Below are positions 21,974 to 32,116 of a DNA stretch of 58,236 nucleotides, piece after piece; position 1 is the stretch's first letter; each line of letters begins with the position of its first letter. Position numbers and translations under genes: made by a program. The notes under the pieces are model-generated. The model was given only the letters and a program-made list of their open reading frames with translations. It ran no database searches and was not told the origin of the DNA. Source of the DNA: Rouxiella badensis (GTDB lineage Bacteria; Pseudomonadota; Gammaproteobacteria; Enterobacterales; Enterobacteriaceae); contig NZ_MRWE01000035.1 of NCBI RefSeq assembly GCF_002093665.1, positions 1-58,236 of the forward strand, in the 5' to 3' direction.

Positions 21974-22104
21974 CTAGGCAGCAAGAGTCAATCTAGCTAT
22001 TGCCAAATCTGTTGTTTCTACGCTACTTTTCTATAAATGAAGCTTTATAAAAAAGTAGAGTTTTAAAGAGTACGTTTCGCGAGATCTTCCGTTACAGAGG
22101 TTCG

Positions 22105-22162
22105 CGCGGCTAATGAGAGACTTTAATCCCGCCGAGAGGATTAAGGATTGTCATTAGTCGCG
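22105..22162 (+). promoter_or_regulatory. Long leader hairpin upstream of pnp
   Basis: CGCGGCTAATGA (22105-22116) pairs with TCATTAGTCGCG (22151-22162) with one wobble. Inside, CTTTAATCC pairs with GGATTAAGG. In E. coli a long stem at this place in the pnp leader is cut by RNase III, and PNPase then represses its own translation. The rest of the 312-base rpsO-pnp gap holds the rpsO terminator. It is also where the SraG/PsrO small RNA lies in E. coli; I see no independent proof of that RNA here. Confidence 0.7.
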
Positions 22163-22242
22163 AGGATGTAGTGAGAAGTTCAGATTTTATTGACGTGAAC
22201 TGCTGTCATAACAGCTGCGCGTCACAAGAAAAGGATATTACA

Positions 22243-24360
22243 TTGCTTAAAGCGACAGTTCGTAAGTTCCAATACGGTCAACATACTGTGACCATCGAAA
22301 CCGGTATGATGGCACGCCAGGCCACTGCTGCAGTTATGGTCAGCATGGACGACACCGCGGTATTCGTTACCGTTGTTGGCCAGAAAAAAGCTAAACCGGG
22401 CCAGAGCTTCTTCCCTCTGACCGTAAACTACCAGGAGCGTACTTACGCTGCCGGTAAAATTCCAGGAAGCTTCTTCCGTCGTGAAGCGCGTCCAAGCGAA
22501 GGCGAGACCCTGACTTCTCGTCTGATCGACCGTCCAATTCGCCCACTGTTCCCGGACAGCTTCCTGAACGAAGTCCAGGTTATCGCGACCGTTGTTTCTC
22601 TGAACCCGCAGGTTAACCCAGACATCGTTGCGATGATTGGTGCCTCTGCTGCCCTGAGCCTGTCTGGTATTCCATTCAACGGCCCAATCGGTGCAGCTCG
22701 CGTGGGTTACATTAACGACCAGTACGTGCTGAACCCAACGGCTGATGAACTGCTTGAAAGCAAACTGGACTTGGTTGTTGCCGGTACGCAGGGCGCGGTT
22801 CTGATGGTTGAATCAGAAGCAGAAGTGCTCAGCGAAGAGCAGATGCTGGGCGCTGTGGTATTCGGCCACGACCAACAGCAGATCGTTATCAACGAAATCA
22901 ATGCACTGGTTGCTGAAGTTGGCAAACCTAAGTGGGATTGGCAGCCAGAAGTGGTTAATGCTGACCTGCAAGCTCGCATTGCGGCTAAATCTGAAGCGCT
23001 GCTGGGCGACGCTTACCGTATCACCGACAAGCAAGAGCGTTACGCTCGCGTTGACGCCATCAAAGATGAAGTTACCGCTGCACTGCTTGCCGAAGACGAA
23101 ACCTTGGACGCTGGTGAGATCTCCGATCTGCTGGGCGCTATCGAGAAAAACGTCGTACGTAGCCGCGTTCTGAGTGGCGCACCGCGTATCGATGGTCGTG
23201 AAAAAGACATGATCCGTGGTCTTGATGTTCGTACTGGCGTACTGCCACGTACTCACGGCTCTTCACTGTTTACTCGTGGTGAGACTCAGGCACTGGTTAC
23301 CGCAACGCTGGGGACTACCCGTGATGCGCAGAGCCTGGACGAACTGATGGGTGCCAAAACTGACACCTTCCTGTTCCACTACAACTTCCCTCCGTACTCC
23401 GTGGGTGAAACAGGTATGGTCGGTTCGCCTAAGCGTCGCGAAATCGGTCACGGCCGTCTTGCCAAGCGTGGCGTACTGGCAGTAATGCCTAAGTTTGAAG
23501 ATTTCCCATACACCGTTCGCGTTGTATCTGAAATCACCGAATCTAACGGTTCATCTTCCATGGCTTCCGTTTGTGGCGCATCACTGGCCCTGATGGACGC
23601 AGGTGTGCCGATTAAAGCCGCCGTTGCGGGTATCGCGATGGGTCTGGTTAAAGAAGGCGAAAACTTTGTCGTTCTGTCCGACATCCTGGGTGACGAAGAC
23701 CACCTTGGTGATATGGACTTCAAAGTAGCAGGCAGCAGCGAAGGTATCACTGCACTGCAAATGGATATTAAAATCGAAGGTATCACCCGCGAAATCATGC
23801 AGGCTGCTCTGAGCCAGGCCAAAGGTGCACGTCTGCACATTCTGGGCGTGATGAACCAGGCAATCAGCGAATCTCGCGGCGATATCTCTCAGTTCGCTCC
23901 ACGTATTCACACCATCAAAATTAACGCTGACAAGATCAAAGACGTCATCGGTAAAGGTGGTTCTGTAATCCGTGCACTGACTGAAGAAACCGGCACCACT
24001 ATCGAAATCGAAGACGACGGTACTGTTAAAATTTCTGCAACCGACGGCGAAAAAGCGAAACACGCTATCCGTCGTATTGAAGAAATTACCGCCGAAATCG
24101 AAGTTGGCCGCATCTACCAGGGTAAAGTTACCCGTATCGTTGACTTTGGCGCGTTCGTTGCCATCGGTGGCGGTAAAGAAGGTCTGGTTCACATCTCTCA
24201 AATCGCTGACAAGCGCGTAGAGAAAGTGACTGACTATCTGACGATGGGTCAGGAAGTTCCGGTTAAGGTTCTGGAAGTTGATCGTCAGGGCCGTGTGCGC
24301 TTGAGCATTAAAGAAGCGACCACCCCATCTGAAGAATCGGCAACTCCAGCTGCAGAGTAA
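22243..24360 (+). CDS. pnp: Polyribonucleotide nucleotidyltransferase (PNPase)
   Basis: PNPase is a phosphorolytic 3'-5' exoribonuclease of the degradosome. The chosen start is TTG at 22243 ([16 protein letters not shown]), 7 bases after AAGGA; E. coli pnp also starts with TTG. The frame is open 24 codons further up, but that part is the leader RNA. The 705-residue protein has two RNase PH-like domains, [21 protein letters not shown] and [15 protein letters not shown]. It also has a KH domain ([15 protein letters not shown]) and an S1 domain ([18 protein letters not shown]). Confidence 0.96.
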   Translation: MLKATVRKFQYGQHTVTIETGMMARQATAAVMVSMDDTAVFVTVVGQKKAKPGQSFFPLTVNYQERTYAAGKIPGSFFRREARPSEGETLTSRLIDRPIRPLFPDSFLNEVQVIATVVSLNPQVNPDIVAMIGASAALSLSGIPFNGPIGAARVGYINDQYVLNPTADELLESKLDLVVAGTQGAVLMVESEAEVLSEEQMLGAVVFGHDQQQIVINEINALVAEVGKPKWDWQPEVVNADLQARIAAKSEALLGDAYRITDKQERYARVDAIKDEVTAALLAEDETLDAGEISDLLGAIEKNVVRSRVLSGAPRIDGREKDMIRGLDVRTGVLPRTHGSSLFTRGETQALVTATLGTTRDAQSLDELMGAKTDTFLFHYNFPPYSVGETGMVGSPKRREIGHGRLAKRGVLAVMPKFEDFPYTVRVVSEITESNGSSSMASVCGASLALMDAGVPIKAAVAGIAMGLVKEGENFVVLSDILGDEDHLGDMDFKVAGSSEGITALQMDIKIEGITREIMQAALSQAKGARLHILGVMNQAISESRGDISQFAPRIHTIKINADKIKDVIGKGGSVIRALTEETGTTIEIEDDGTVKISATDGEKAKHAIRRIEEITAEIEVGRIYQGKVTRIVDFGAFVAIGGGKEGLVHISQIADKRVEKVTDYLTMGQEVPVKVLEVDRQGRVRLSIKEATTPSEESATPAAE

Positions 24361-24382
24361 TCTGTAACCTGTAGTTTACAGT

Positions 24383-24404
24383 CTCCCGGTCATCGGGCCG
24401 GGAG
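24383..24404 (+). terminator. Hairpin after pnp
   Basis: The perfect 7-bp stem CTCCCGG / CCGGGAG has an 8-base loop, 22 bases after the pnp stop. There is no T run, so it is more likely a 3'-end stabilising or weak termination element. Confidence 0.4.
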
Positions 24405-24490
24405 CTGTTCGTATCATGAGTGCAGGACGTACTTATGCTAAGCAAGCGGATAACAGGAAGTTTGTCCAATGTTTGTCTTCGGGAGTTGAA

Positions 24491-25375
24491 ATGAAGCCTT
24501 TCTTGCGCTGTTGTTATGTTGCGACAACACTTTTGTTGGCAGGATGCAGCAACCATGATTGGCGCAAAAACGAAGTCCTGGCGATCCCGCTGCAGCCAAC
24601 TTTGCAGCAGGAAGTGATTCTGGCGCGTATGGAACAAATACTTGCCAGCAGATCATTAACAGATGATGAACGCGCACAGCTGTTATATGAGCGCGGTGTG
24701 CTGTATGATAGTCTCGGGCTAAGAGCACTGGCGCGAAATGATTTCTCACAAGCGCTGTCTATTCGTCCTGATATGCCAGAAGTTTTTAACTACCTGGGGA
24801 TTTACCTAACGCAGGCCGGCAACTACGATGCCGCCTATGAAGCGTTTGATTCTGTACTAGAGCTTGATCCAACTTACAATTACGCGCGTTTGAATCGCGG
24901 TATCGCACTGTATTACGGTGGCAGATATTCGCTAGCGCAGGATGATTTGCAGGCGTTTTATCGAGACGATCCAAATGATCCCTTCCGTTCGTTATGGCTG
25001 TATCTTGTGGAAAGAGAAATCAATCCAAAGAATGCCGAAGTAGCGCTCCAAGAGCGTTATGACAAAGCGGACAGAGGGCAATGGGGATGGAATATCGTCG
25101 AATTCTACCTTGGCAAAATCAGCGAATCCACGCTGATGGACCGCCTGAAGGCAGAAGCAACGGATAACACTTCGCTCGCTGAGCATCTCAGTGAAACTGA
25201 CTTCTATTTAGGTAAGCACTACCTAAGTCTGGGGGACAAGGACAGCGCTTCTGCACTGTTCAAACTGACGGTAGCTAACAACGTTCATAATTTTGTTGAG
25301 CACCGCTATGCATTGTTGGAATTGGCGCTTTTGGGCCAAGAGCAAGACGACCTATCAGAATCGGACCAGCAATAG
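24491..25375 (+). CDS. nlpI: Lipoprotein NlpI (TPR adaptor for peptidoglycan hydrolase turnover)
   Basis: NlpI is an outer-membrane lipoprotein that brings the Prc protease to MepS and scaffolds peptidoglycan hydrolases. From ATG 24491 the protein is 294 residues, as in E. coli; upstream in-frame starts would place 25 residues before the signal peptide. The lipobox is LLAG-C19. TPR repeats are visible in [47 protein letters not shown] and [20 protein letters not shown]. It lies between pnp and deaD, the conserved order. Confidence 0.97.
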   Translation: MKPFLRCCYVATTLLLAGCSNHDWRKNEVLAIPLQPTLQQEVILARMEQILASRSLTDDERAQLLYERGVLYDSLGLRALARNDFSQALSIRPDMPEVFNYLGIYLTQAGNYDAAYEAFDSVLELDPTYNYARLNRGIALYYGGRYSLAQDDLQAFYRDDPNDPFRSLWLYLVEREINPKNAEVALQERYDKADRGQWGWNIVEFYLGKISESTLMDRLKAEATDNTSLAEHLSETDFYLGKHYLSLGDKDSASALFKLTVANNVHNFVEHRYALLELALLGQEQDDLSESDQQ

Positions 25376-25491
25376 CTGACGAAACCAATCAGCCTGATTA
25401 ACCATGGTGCTATGCCATTTTTAATCGCCTTAACGGGCGAGGGTTGCTTTGTTCGTTTTATAAACTAATTTGAGCCGGTTCACACTTTTCA

Positions 25492-25572
25492 ATGAAAATG
25501 ACTGAAAATTTTCTCGACGAGTTATGTAGACTGGCTGCCATTATTAATGAGGCACGTGTACATGACTACTGA
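25492..25572 (+). CDS. yrbN: Short leader protein YrbN overlapping the deaD start
   Basis: A 26-codon frame runs ATG to TGA and encodes [17 protein letters not shown] then INEARVHDY. It ends 11 bases inside deaD in another frame. E. coli has a 26-residue gene, yrbN, at exactly this place between nlpI and deaD, and position and length match. Overlap with the deaD start suggests translational coupling; its own role is unknown. The amino acids form an amphipathic helix with no membrane segment. Confidence 0.75.
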   Translation: MKMTENFLDELCRLAAIINEARVHDY

Positions 25573-27466
25573 GCTTGAAACCTCTTTTGCTGACCTGGGG
25601 CTGTCTGCTCCTATCATTTCTGCCCTGACCGATCTGGGCTACGAAAAACCATCACCGATTCAGGCCGAATGTATTCCTCACCTGTTGAGCGGTCGTGATG
25701 TTCTGGGTATGGCCCAGACCGGTAGTGGTAAAACTGCAGCATTCTCGCTGCCACTGTTGCACAACATTGATGCTTCCCTGAAAGCACCACAGATTCTTGT
25801 TTTGGCACCTACCCGCGAACTGGCGGTTCAGGTTGCTGAAGCGATGACCGATTTCTCTAAACACATGCACGGCGTGAACGTTGTTGCATTGTACGGCGGC
25901 CAACGCTATGACGTGCAGCTGCGCGCACTGCGTCAGGGTCCACAAGTTGTTGTGGGTACGCCTGGTCGTCTGCTGGACCACCTGAAACGCGGCACCCTGA
26001 ACCTCTCTAACCTGAGCGGCCTGGTGCTGGACGAAGCCGATGAAATGCTGCGTATGGGCTTCATCGAAGACGTAGAAACCATCATGGCGCAGATCCCGGC
26101 TGAACATCAGACCGCGCTGTTCTCTGCAACCATGCCAGAAGCGATTCGTCGTATTACGCGTCGCTTCATGAAAGATCCACAGGAAGTTCGCATCCAGTCA
26201 AGCATCACCACGCGTCCGGACATCAGCCAGAGCTACTGGTCTGTGTACGGTATGCGTAAAAACGAAGCACTGGTTCGTTTCCTGGAAGCAGAAGATTTTG
26301 ACGCAGCTATCATCTTTGTTCGCACCAAAAACGCGACCCTGGAAGTGGCTGAAGCGCTGGAGCGTAGCGGTTATAGCTCTGCGGCACTGAACGGCGACAT
26401 GAACCAGGCCCTGCGTGAGCAGACTCTGGAACGTCTGAAAGACGGTCGTCTGGATATTCTGATTGCAACCGACGTGGCAGCACGTGGTCTGGACGTTGAA
26501 CGTATCAGCCTGGTTGTGAACTACGATATCCCTATGGATTCAGAATCCTACGTTCACCGTATCGGCCGTACTGGTCGTGCTGGCCGTGCAGGTCGCGCGC
26601 TGTTGTTCGTTGAGAACCGCGAACGTCGTCTGCTGCGCAACGTAGAACGCACCATGAAGCTGACTATTCCAGAAGTGGAATTGCCAACTGCAGAAGTTCT
26701 GGGTCAACGTCGTCTGGCCAAGTTCGCCGCCAAAGTTCAGCAGCAGCTGGAAAGCAGCGATCTGGACCTGTACCGTGGACTGCTGGCTAAACTTCAGCCT
26801 GAAGAAGAGCTGGATATTGAAACTCTGGCCGCAGCACTGCTGAAAATGGCTCAGGGCGAACGTCCTCTGATCGTTGCCGCTGATCCCGTATTCAAAAGCC
26901 GTCCACCACGTCGTGAGTTCGAAGAGCGCGGTGACCGCAATGACCGTCGTCCAGCACGTGATGGCGATCGTCCTGCGCCGCGTGAAGGCGATCGTCCACG
27001 TCGTGAGCGTCGTGACGCGGGTGAAATGGAACTGTATCGCATTGAAGTGGGCCGTGATGATGGCGTTGAAGTTCGCCACATCGTGGGTGCTATCGCTAAC
27101 GAAGGCGATATCAGCAGCCGTTACATCGGTAACATCAAGCTGTTCTCTTCACACTCAACTATCGAGCTGCCAAAAGGTATGCCGGGCGAAATTCTGTCTC
27201 ATTTCACCCGTACTCGCATCCTGAATAAGCCGATGAACATGCAGTTGCTGGGCGATGCACAGCCTCAGTCAGCACGTCGTGAGCGTCCGGCTGGTGCCGC
27301 TGGTGAGCGTCGTGGTAATGGTGCTCCGCGTTCTTCTTTCAGCGGTGAGCGTCGTGAAGGTGGCCGTGGCCGTCCTTTCAACGGCGAACGTCGTGAAGGT
27401 GGTAACTCTGCTGCTGGCGAACGTCGTCCGCCAAGCCGCGCACCACGTCGTACTACTGACGCATAA
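25562..27466 (+). CDS. deaD: DEAD-box RNA helicase DeaD/CsdA
   Basis: DeaD is a cold-shock RNA helicase active in 50S assembly and mRNA decay. The 634-residue protein starts [14 protein letters not shown], nine bases after GAGG; an ATG five codons upstream would put that ribosome site inside the gene. Helicase motifs are Q (SPIQAECI), [37 protein letters not shown] and [15 protein letters not shown]. The C terminus has an RNA-binding fold ([21 protein letters not shown]) and an Arg/Gly-rich tail. A strong terminator follows. Confidence 0.96.
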   Translation: MTTELETSFADLGLSAPIISALTDLGYEKPSPIQAECIPHLLSGRDVLGMAQTGSGKTAAFSLPLLHNIDASLKAPQILVLAPTRELAVQVAEAMTDFSKHMHGVNVVALYGGQRYDVQLRALRQGPQVVVGTPGRLLDHLKRGTLNLSNLSGLVLDEADEMLRMGFIEDVETIMAQIPAEHQTALFSATMPEAIRRITRRFMKDPQEVRIQSSITTRPDISQSYWSVYGMRKNEALVRFLEAEDFDAAIIFVRTKNATLEVAEALERSGYSSAALNGDMNQALREQTLERLKDGRLDILIATDVAARGLDVERISLVVNYDIPMDSESYVHRIGRTGRAGRAGRALLFVENRERRLLRNVERTMKLTIPEVELPTAEVLGQRRLAKFAAKVQQQLESSDLDLYRGLLAKLQPEEELDIETLAAALLKMAQGERPLIVAADPVFKSRPPRREFEERGDRNDRRPARDGDRPAPREGDRPRRERRDAGEMELYRIEVGRDDGVEVRHIVGAIANEGDISSRYIGNIKLFSSHSTIELPKGMPGEILSHFTRTRILNKPMNMQLLGDAQPQSARRERPAGAAGERRGNGAPRSSFSGERREGGRGRPFNGERREGGNSAAGERRPPSRAPRRTTDA

Positions 27467-27501
27467 TCTGTCTGACCCTCGGGTCATCGGTAGATGAGCA
27501 A

Positions 27502-27532
27502 TAAAAAACCAGCCCTCGGGCTGGTTTTTTTA
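27502..27532. terminator. Bidirectional terminator between deaD and yhbW
   Basis: AAAAAACCAGCCC / GGGCTGGTTTTTT with a TCG loop has an A run on one side and Ts on the other, between convergent genes. Confidence 0.88.
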
Positions 27533-27551
27533 TGGGCGCAAAACCTCAGTA

Positions 27552-28589
27552 TCAGTCGATGCGTGCCGGTTTCACCAGTTCGCCCTGCAGCTGCGAGACA
27601 ATTTCAAAGGAGTGTAAACGGGCCTGATGGTCAAAGATCTGGCCATTAATCATCAGCTCATCCGCTTCTGTCTCACGCAGAATGGCCTGCAGGCCCTGAC
27701 GAATACTCTCTTTATTACCCACCACCGACAGGCGCAGCGCCTGATCCACACCGAAACGCTCCTGGGCAGACCAAAGGCTCTCAATATTATCAACCGGAGC
27801 AGGCAATTTCCCCGGCTTACCGCGACGTAAATTGATGAACTGCTGCTGATTAGAGGTAAACATGCGGCGTGCCTCTTCGTCGGTATCGGCGGCGATAGCG
27901 TTGAGGCACACCATGGCATGAGGCTTTTGCAGCTGGGCAGAAGGCTGGAATTTACTCCGGTAAATCGCCAGCGCCTGATAGAGCATATCCGGGGCAAAAT
28001 GTGAGGCGAAAGCGAAAGGCAGGCCTAATGCAGCGGCAAGCTGAGCACTGTAAAGGCTTGAGCCCAGCAGCCAGATTGGCACATGCAGCCCCTGTCCTGG
28101 CACTGCTTGTACAGGTTGCTCCGGTTGAACATCGCCGAAATAGTATTGCAGTTCCTGCACGTCCTGCGGGAAGTTATCAATCTCACCTGACATATGTCGA
28201 CGCAGGGCAATCATGGTGCGCTGATCGGTGCCCGGCGCGCGTCCCAGACCCAGATCGATACGGCCTGGATACAGCGTCGCCAGCGTCCCGAACTGTTCAG
28301 CGATCACCAGCGGGGAGTGGTTTGGCAGCATAACACCACCGGATCCAACGCGGATCGTCTTGGTTCCTCCGGCAATGTGGCCGATAAGCACTGAGGTCGC
28401 GGCGCTGGCGATGCCGGTCATATTATGGTGCTCGGCTAACCAGTAGCGTTGATAGCCCCATTTTTCAGCGTGTTGTGCCAGCTCCAGTGAGGACTGGAAT
28501 GCGTCGGCGGGCGTCTTGCCTTGGGGAACGGGCGCGAGATCGAGCACAGAAAAAGGCACAGCAATGTTTTTGGCGACAGCTTCAGACAT
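27552..28589 (-). CDS. yhbW: Luciferase-like flavin-dependent monooxygenase YhbW
   Basis: This 345-residue protein belongs to the bacterial luciferase-like family, alkanal-type (LLM class, MsnO8-like). It has the family start [15 protein letters not shown], the WLAEHHNM segment, the phosphate/FMN contact [14 protein letters not shown] and [11 protein letters not shown]. It would use FMNH2 and O2 on an unknown substrate. E. coli has yhbW in the same neighbourhood, with the tryptophan permease mtr between it and deaD; mtr is absent here. It is divergent from the exporter operon at 28808. Confidence 0.88.
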   Translation of the reverse strand: MSEAVAKNIAVPFSVLDLAPVPQGKTPADAFQSSLELAQHAEKWGYQRYWLAEHHNMTGIASAATSVLIGHIAGGTKTIRVGSGGVMLPNHSPLVIAEQFGTLATLYPGRIDLGLGRAPGTDQRTMIALRRHMSGEIDNFPQDVQELQYYFGDVQPEQPVQAVPGQGLHVPIWLLGSSLYSAQLAAALGLPFAFASHFAPDMLYQALAIYRSKFQPSAQLQKPHAMVCLNAIAADTDEEARRMFTSNQQQFINLRRGKPGKLPAPVDNIESLWSAQERFGVDQALRLSVVGNKESIRQGLQAILRETEADELMINGQIFDHQARLHSFEIVSQLQGELVKPARID

Positions 28590-28713
28590 ATTTTTTCACC
28601 TTGTTATCTCTGACAAAATTTTGATATTTGTCAGCTAATCATAAAATCAGTATTCACCATTTATCGCTGCCTGAATACGCTATTTGAGCGGTAAAGCGTC
28701 CTGCGTCAGGTCG

Positions 28714-28733
28714 TTGTGAAGTAATCGTCACAA
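28714..28733. promoter_or_regulatory. Inverted repeat in the yhbW/exporter promoter region
   Basis: TTGTGA and TCACAA face each other across eight bases, 75 bases before the exporter operon. It resembles a CRP site, but CRP needs six bases between TGTGA and TCACA. It may be an operator for another regulator. Confidence 0.35.
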
Positions 28734-28807
28734 TCCAATGCCTTATAAACCCTTAAAATATGTGCTAGAAATAGCTTTATTAAATGGATTAAAAGGTAAG
28801 AGAAAAT

Positions 28808-29785
28808 ATGAATAAAAGGATATTGCTGACCTTACTGCTCGTTGCTGTGGTTATTTCTCTTGCCGTCTTATTTCGCGCTAGCAATCAGTCACTTTTATTA
28901 CAGGGAGAGGTCGACGCGCCCGAGGTTATCGTTGCGTCGAAAGCCAAGGGGCGGATCGTTGAACGTCACGTACAACGCGGCGATGATGTGAAAGCAGGCC
29001 AACTGTTGATAACTCTCGACAGCCCCGACCTCATGGCACAGTTGCGATCGTTACAAGCGTCGCGCGATCAGGCCAAGGCGCAGCTCGATCTCTCGCTTAA
29101 CGGTACCCGTGAAGAGAGTATTCGCAACCTGAAAGCAGCGCTGGCCCAGGCGCAGGTCGCCTACGCCAATGCGCGTGACCTCTACAATCGTAATGCCAGC
29201 GTCGCGGCGAAAGGCTATATTTCTGCTTCGGATCTCGAAGATTCGCGTGAAGCCCGCGATAGCGCCTATCAGCAGGTTCAAGCCGCGAAAGCTAACCTCG
29301 ACGAAGGCGTAAATGGCGATCGTATTGAACAGCGCGAGGTGTATGCCGCCGAGCTGCGAGCTGCGGAAGAGAATCTGTTAGAGCTGAAGGCACAAACCGA
29401 CGATCTTCAGGTAAGAGCGCCGGTGGATGGCGAAGTCGGACCGATTCCGACAGAAGTCGGTGAACTTGAGAGCGCGGACAGCCCACTGTTGACGCTGGTC
29501 CAACTGCCTCAGGCCTATTTCGTTTTCAATCTGCGAGAAGATATTCTGGCCGGCATTCGTAAAGGCGACAAAATTTCGCTGCGCGTGCCGGGGATTGGCA
29601 ATAAACAGGTTGAAGCGGAAATCCGCTACATTGCACCGCTGGGCGATTACGCCACCAAACGCGCAACGCGCGCTACCGGCGACTTCGATTTAAAAACCTT
29701 CGAAGTTCGGCTCTATCCGCTGCAGCCGGTGGAAGGATTAAGGCAAGGGATGAGCGCGCTTTGGCAGTGGAAAGCGAGCCACTGA
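28808..29785 (+). CDS. HlyD-family membrane fusion (periplasmic adaptor) protein
   Basis: This 325-residue protein has an N-terminal membrane anchor (about 4-23, ILLTLLLVAVVISLAVLF). A lipoyl-like half follows (SKAKGRIVERHVQRGDDVKAGQLLITLDSP), then an alpha-helical hairpin rich in A, Q, R and E. The second lipoyl half is VRAPVDGEVGPIPTEVGEL, and a beta-barrel part ends it. It would link an inner-membrane exporter to an outer-membrane channel such as TolC. Its stop overlaps the next ATG (TGATG). E. coli YhiI is the nearest named relative in style. The substrate cannot be told from sequence. Confidence 0.85.
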   Translation: MNKRILLTLLLVAVVISLAVLFRASNQSLLLQGEVDAPEVIVASKAKGRIVERHVQRGDDVKAGQLLITLDSPDLMAQLRSLQASRDQAKAQLDLSLNGTREESIRNLKAALAQAQVAYANARDLYNRNASVAAKGYISASDLEDSREARDSAYQQVQAAKANLDEGVNGDRIEQREVYAAELRAAEENLLELKAQTDDLQVRAPVDGEVGPIPTEVGELESADSPLLTLVQLPQAYFVFNLREDILAGIRKGDKISLRVPGIGNKQVEAEIRYIAPLGDYATKRATRATGDFDLKTFEVRLYPLQPVEGLRQGMSALWQWKASH

Positions 29786-30945
29786 TGGCACACGCAACTC
29801 ATCGCGCCAAAGCCGCATGGCGCTGCTTCAGCCGATCCTTTACCCGTGAGGCGAACCACGCTTTTCGCCAACCGGTGATCCACTGGCTGTGCTGGTGCTT
29901 TCCGCTGATCCTGTTTACGCTGATTGCCAGTAATTTTTCTGAGGGTACGCTGCTGGATCTCCCGGTGTCAGTGGTGGACAGCGACCACAGCAAGCTATCG
30001 CAAGAGTTGATCCGCAAGCTCGACGCAGGTTCGCACGCGCACGTCGAGGCCTATGCGGGCGGACTTCCGGAGGCGGAATATCGGCTGCGTACCGCGCAGG
30101 ACTACGCGCTGCTGTACATACCGCCGCGCTTTGAGGCCGACGTGCTCGCAGGACGCCAGCCGAGCGCCGTGCTGTATTACAATGCCTTGTTTTACGGCGC
30201 GGGCCTCTATTCTACTCAGGATTTTAGCGGACTGATAACCGAGCTGAACAATAGCTATCGCAGCATTATCGCCGCAGAAATCGGTAAAACTGTGCCTTCG
30301 CTTGCCAGTGTCGATCTCTCTTACGGCAGCCTGTTTAACGCCAGCGGCAGCTACATCTATTACCAGCAGTTCGCCGCAACCATCCATCTGCTGCAATTGT
30401 TCACCGTCACCTGTATGATTTACGTGATGGCGCGGAGCCAGGCGCTCCTTGCTGCCCCTTCGTTCACCTTCGGACTGCTCGGCAAGCTTGCGCCCTATAC
30501 GCTGTGCTTTACCACGCTGCTGATGGTCGAAATTGCCTTGCTGGTCGGCGTGTTTGATGCGCGAGTCAGCGGCAATCCTCTGGACATGCTGCTTATCGCC
30601 TTCTTCTACGTCATTGCGGCGCAAAGCCTGGGGCTGTTGCTGTTCACCTTCACGAGCACCACTATCTCCGCCTACTCTATGATGGCTATTTTCGTGGGAC
30701 TGGCGCTGACCTTCTCGGGTATGGCGGTACCCGAACTGTCGATGCCGCTGCCTGCGCGCATAATTTCCGAAATCGAGCCGTTGACCCATGCCCTAAACGC
30801 CATGTTCGACGTTTTCCTGCGCCAGGTCCCAGGCGTGCGTATCGTCAGCGTGTGCGCCATATTGTTGGTATATCCACTGATTACCGGCCTGTTGGTGCAC
30901 AGCAAACTGTATATGCGCCTGAAGAAGCAGGAGCCGGGAAAATGA
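29785..30945 (+). CDS. ABC-2 type exporter permease (first)
   Basis: This 386-residue protein of the ABC-2 membrane family has one N-terminal helix (near WLCWCFPLILFTLIAS). A large extracytoplasmic domain beginning DLPVSVVDSDHSKLSQELIRKLD follows, then about five C-terminal helices (residues 200-370) including AQSLGLLLFTFTSTTIS and GLALTFSGMAVPELSMP. The ATG at 29785 overlaps the HlyD-like gene's stop; a TTG eight codons earlier is less likely. It overlaps the following permease by four bases. No ATPase gene is present in the operon. YhhJ/YbhS-type exporters are the closest named class. Confidence 0.82.
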   Translation: MAHATHRAKAAWRCFSRSFTREANHAFRQPVIHWLCWCFPLILFTLIASNFSEGTLLDLPVSVVDSDHSKLSQELIRKLDAGSHAHVEAYAGGLPEAEYRLRTAQDYALLYIPPRFEADVLAGRQPSAVLYYNALFYGAGLYSTQDFSGLITELNNSYRSIIAAEIGKTVPSLASVDLSYGSLFNASGSYIYYQQFAATIHLLQLFTVTCMIYVMARSQALLAAPSFTFGLLGKLAPYTLCFTTLLMVEIALLVGVFDARVSGNPLDMLLIAFFYVIAAQSLGLLLFTFTSTTISAYSMMAIFVGLALTFSGMAVPELSMPLPARIISEIEPLTHALNAMFDVFLRQVPGVRIVSVCAILLVYPLITGLLVHSKLYMRLKKQEPGK

Positions 30946-32111
30946 CCACGCGCGAAGGGCTTTCAATTTACTGGCATACCTTCACGCACTCCCTGCACGG
31001 GATGCTTGAAAAGCCGATGTGGATGATGCTGCTTATCTCGCTGTGCCTGATGAGTACCGTGTACGCCAATCGCACCGTGTGGGATCTGCCGGTGGCGGTC
31101 ATCGATCAGGACCACAGCAGCGCCAGCCGTCTGCTGACCCGCGACCTTGATGCAACCTCAAAGATTAAAACGGTAAGCTATGACAGCATTCCCGAGGCGC
31201 GTCGTGACCTGGGTGAGCGCAAGCTGTTTGCTGTGGTTATCATGCCCATCGATCTTGAAAAGAAGATTCTGGCGGGTGAAGACATTGTTATTCCGGTTTA
31301 TGGCGATGCAACCAACCGTTTGGCCAATGGGCAGATCCAGCAAGACGTTGTCGCGGCCTATCAGAGCCTGCTGTCGCAGTATAATACGCAACTTCTTCTG
31401 GCAAGCGGGTTCAGCAATCGGCAGGCCAACGTGCTGCTCACGCCTATTGTTGGCCAGACGCTGGACCTGTTTAACCCAGGAATCAGCTTCGCGGCGATCG
31501 TTTTCCCCGGACTGCTGGTGATGCTCTTGCAGCACTCTTTGTTGATAGCCAGTGTCAGGGTCAACATTACCCTGAAAAGTGCGCCCGACGGCAAACCCGC
31601 AATCCCGGCATTTCTCGGCGGCCTGTCGGCGCTAATCCCGATTTGGCTGTTTCTGTCGATCGTGCTGTTTGTGCTGTGGCCGTGGGTGCTTGGGTACCGG
31701 CAAACCGCCAGCATTGCTGAAATTATCCTGCTGACCTTCCCGTTTTTACTGGCCGTGCTTGGCCTCGGTAAGTTTGTGACCGAGTGCCTGCGTACCGTCG
31801 AAATGATTTATCTGACGCTGTCTTTTATTACCATGCCGGTGTTTTACATTTCCGGCACCCTCTGGCCGCTACAGGCACAGCCCGGCTGGGTACGCGTCGT
31901 CTCCTCAATGCTGCCGTCGACCTGGGCGACAAAAGCGATTGCCGGCGTTAACCAGATGGGCCTGCCTTTCCACGAAGTGGGTGGGGATATCCTGATGCTG
32001 CTGTTGCTGTGCGCGTTCTATACGCTGCTCGGCATCGGGCTCGGTTTCCTGCGTGACAGCGGTCGCCTGCGGACGCTGCTGCACCGTAAGAAACCGCTGC
32101 GAAACGACTGA
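30942..32111 (+). CDS. ABC-2 type exporter permease (second)
   Basis: This 389-residue protein is paralogous to the gene before it. It has one N-terminal helix (PMWMMLLISLCLMSTVYA), then the same D-L-P-V-A-V-I-D-Q-D-H-S-S start of the external domain. C-terminal helices follow from about residue 180, with SFITMPVFYISGTLWPLQ matching the late ABC-2 motif. The ATG overlaps the previous stop (ATGA); the frame is open further up but that is inside the first permease. The two permeases probably form a heterodimer. It ends five bases from convergent ubiV. Confidence 0.82.
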   Translation: MTTREGLSIYWHTFTHSLHGMLEKPMWMMLLISLCLMSTVYANRTVWDLPVAVIDQDHSSASRLLTRDLDATSKIKTVSYDSIPEARRDLGERKLFAVVIMPIDLEKKILAGEDIVIPVYGDATNRLANGQIQQDVVAAYQSLLSQYNTQLLLASGFSNRQANVLLTPIVGQTLDLFNPGISFAAIVFPGLLVMLLQHSLLIASVRVNITLKSAPDGKPAIPAFLGGLSALIPIWLFLSIVLFVLWPWVLGYRQTASIAEIILLTFPFLLAVLGLGKFVTECLRTVEMIYLTLSFITMPVFYISGTLWPLQAQPGWVRVVSSMLPSTWATKAIAGVNQMGLPFHEVGGDILMLLLLCAFYTLLGIGLGFLRDSGRLRTLLHRKKPLRND

Positions 32112-32116
32112 TCTGC

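Noticed and set aside
22171-22242. 24-codon N-terminal extension of pnp
   Set aside because: It covers the leader hairpin region and lacks a ribosome site. TTG 22243 has AAGGA at the right distance and matches the family start.
24416-24490. 25-codon extension of nlpI
   Set aside because: It would place charged residues in front of the lipoprotein signal peptide, which must be at the N terminus.
28714-28733. CRP site reading of the TTGTGA/TCACAA palindrome
   Set aside because: The spacer between TGTGA and TCACA is eight bases, not the six that CRP requires. It is kept only as an unassigned inverted repeat.
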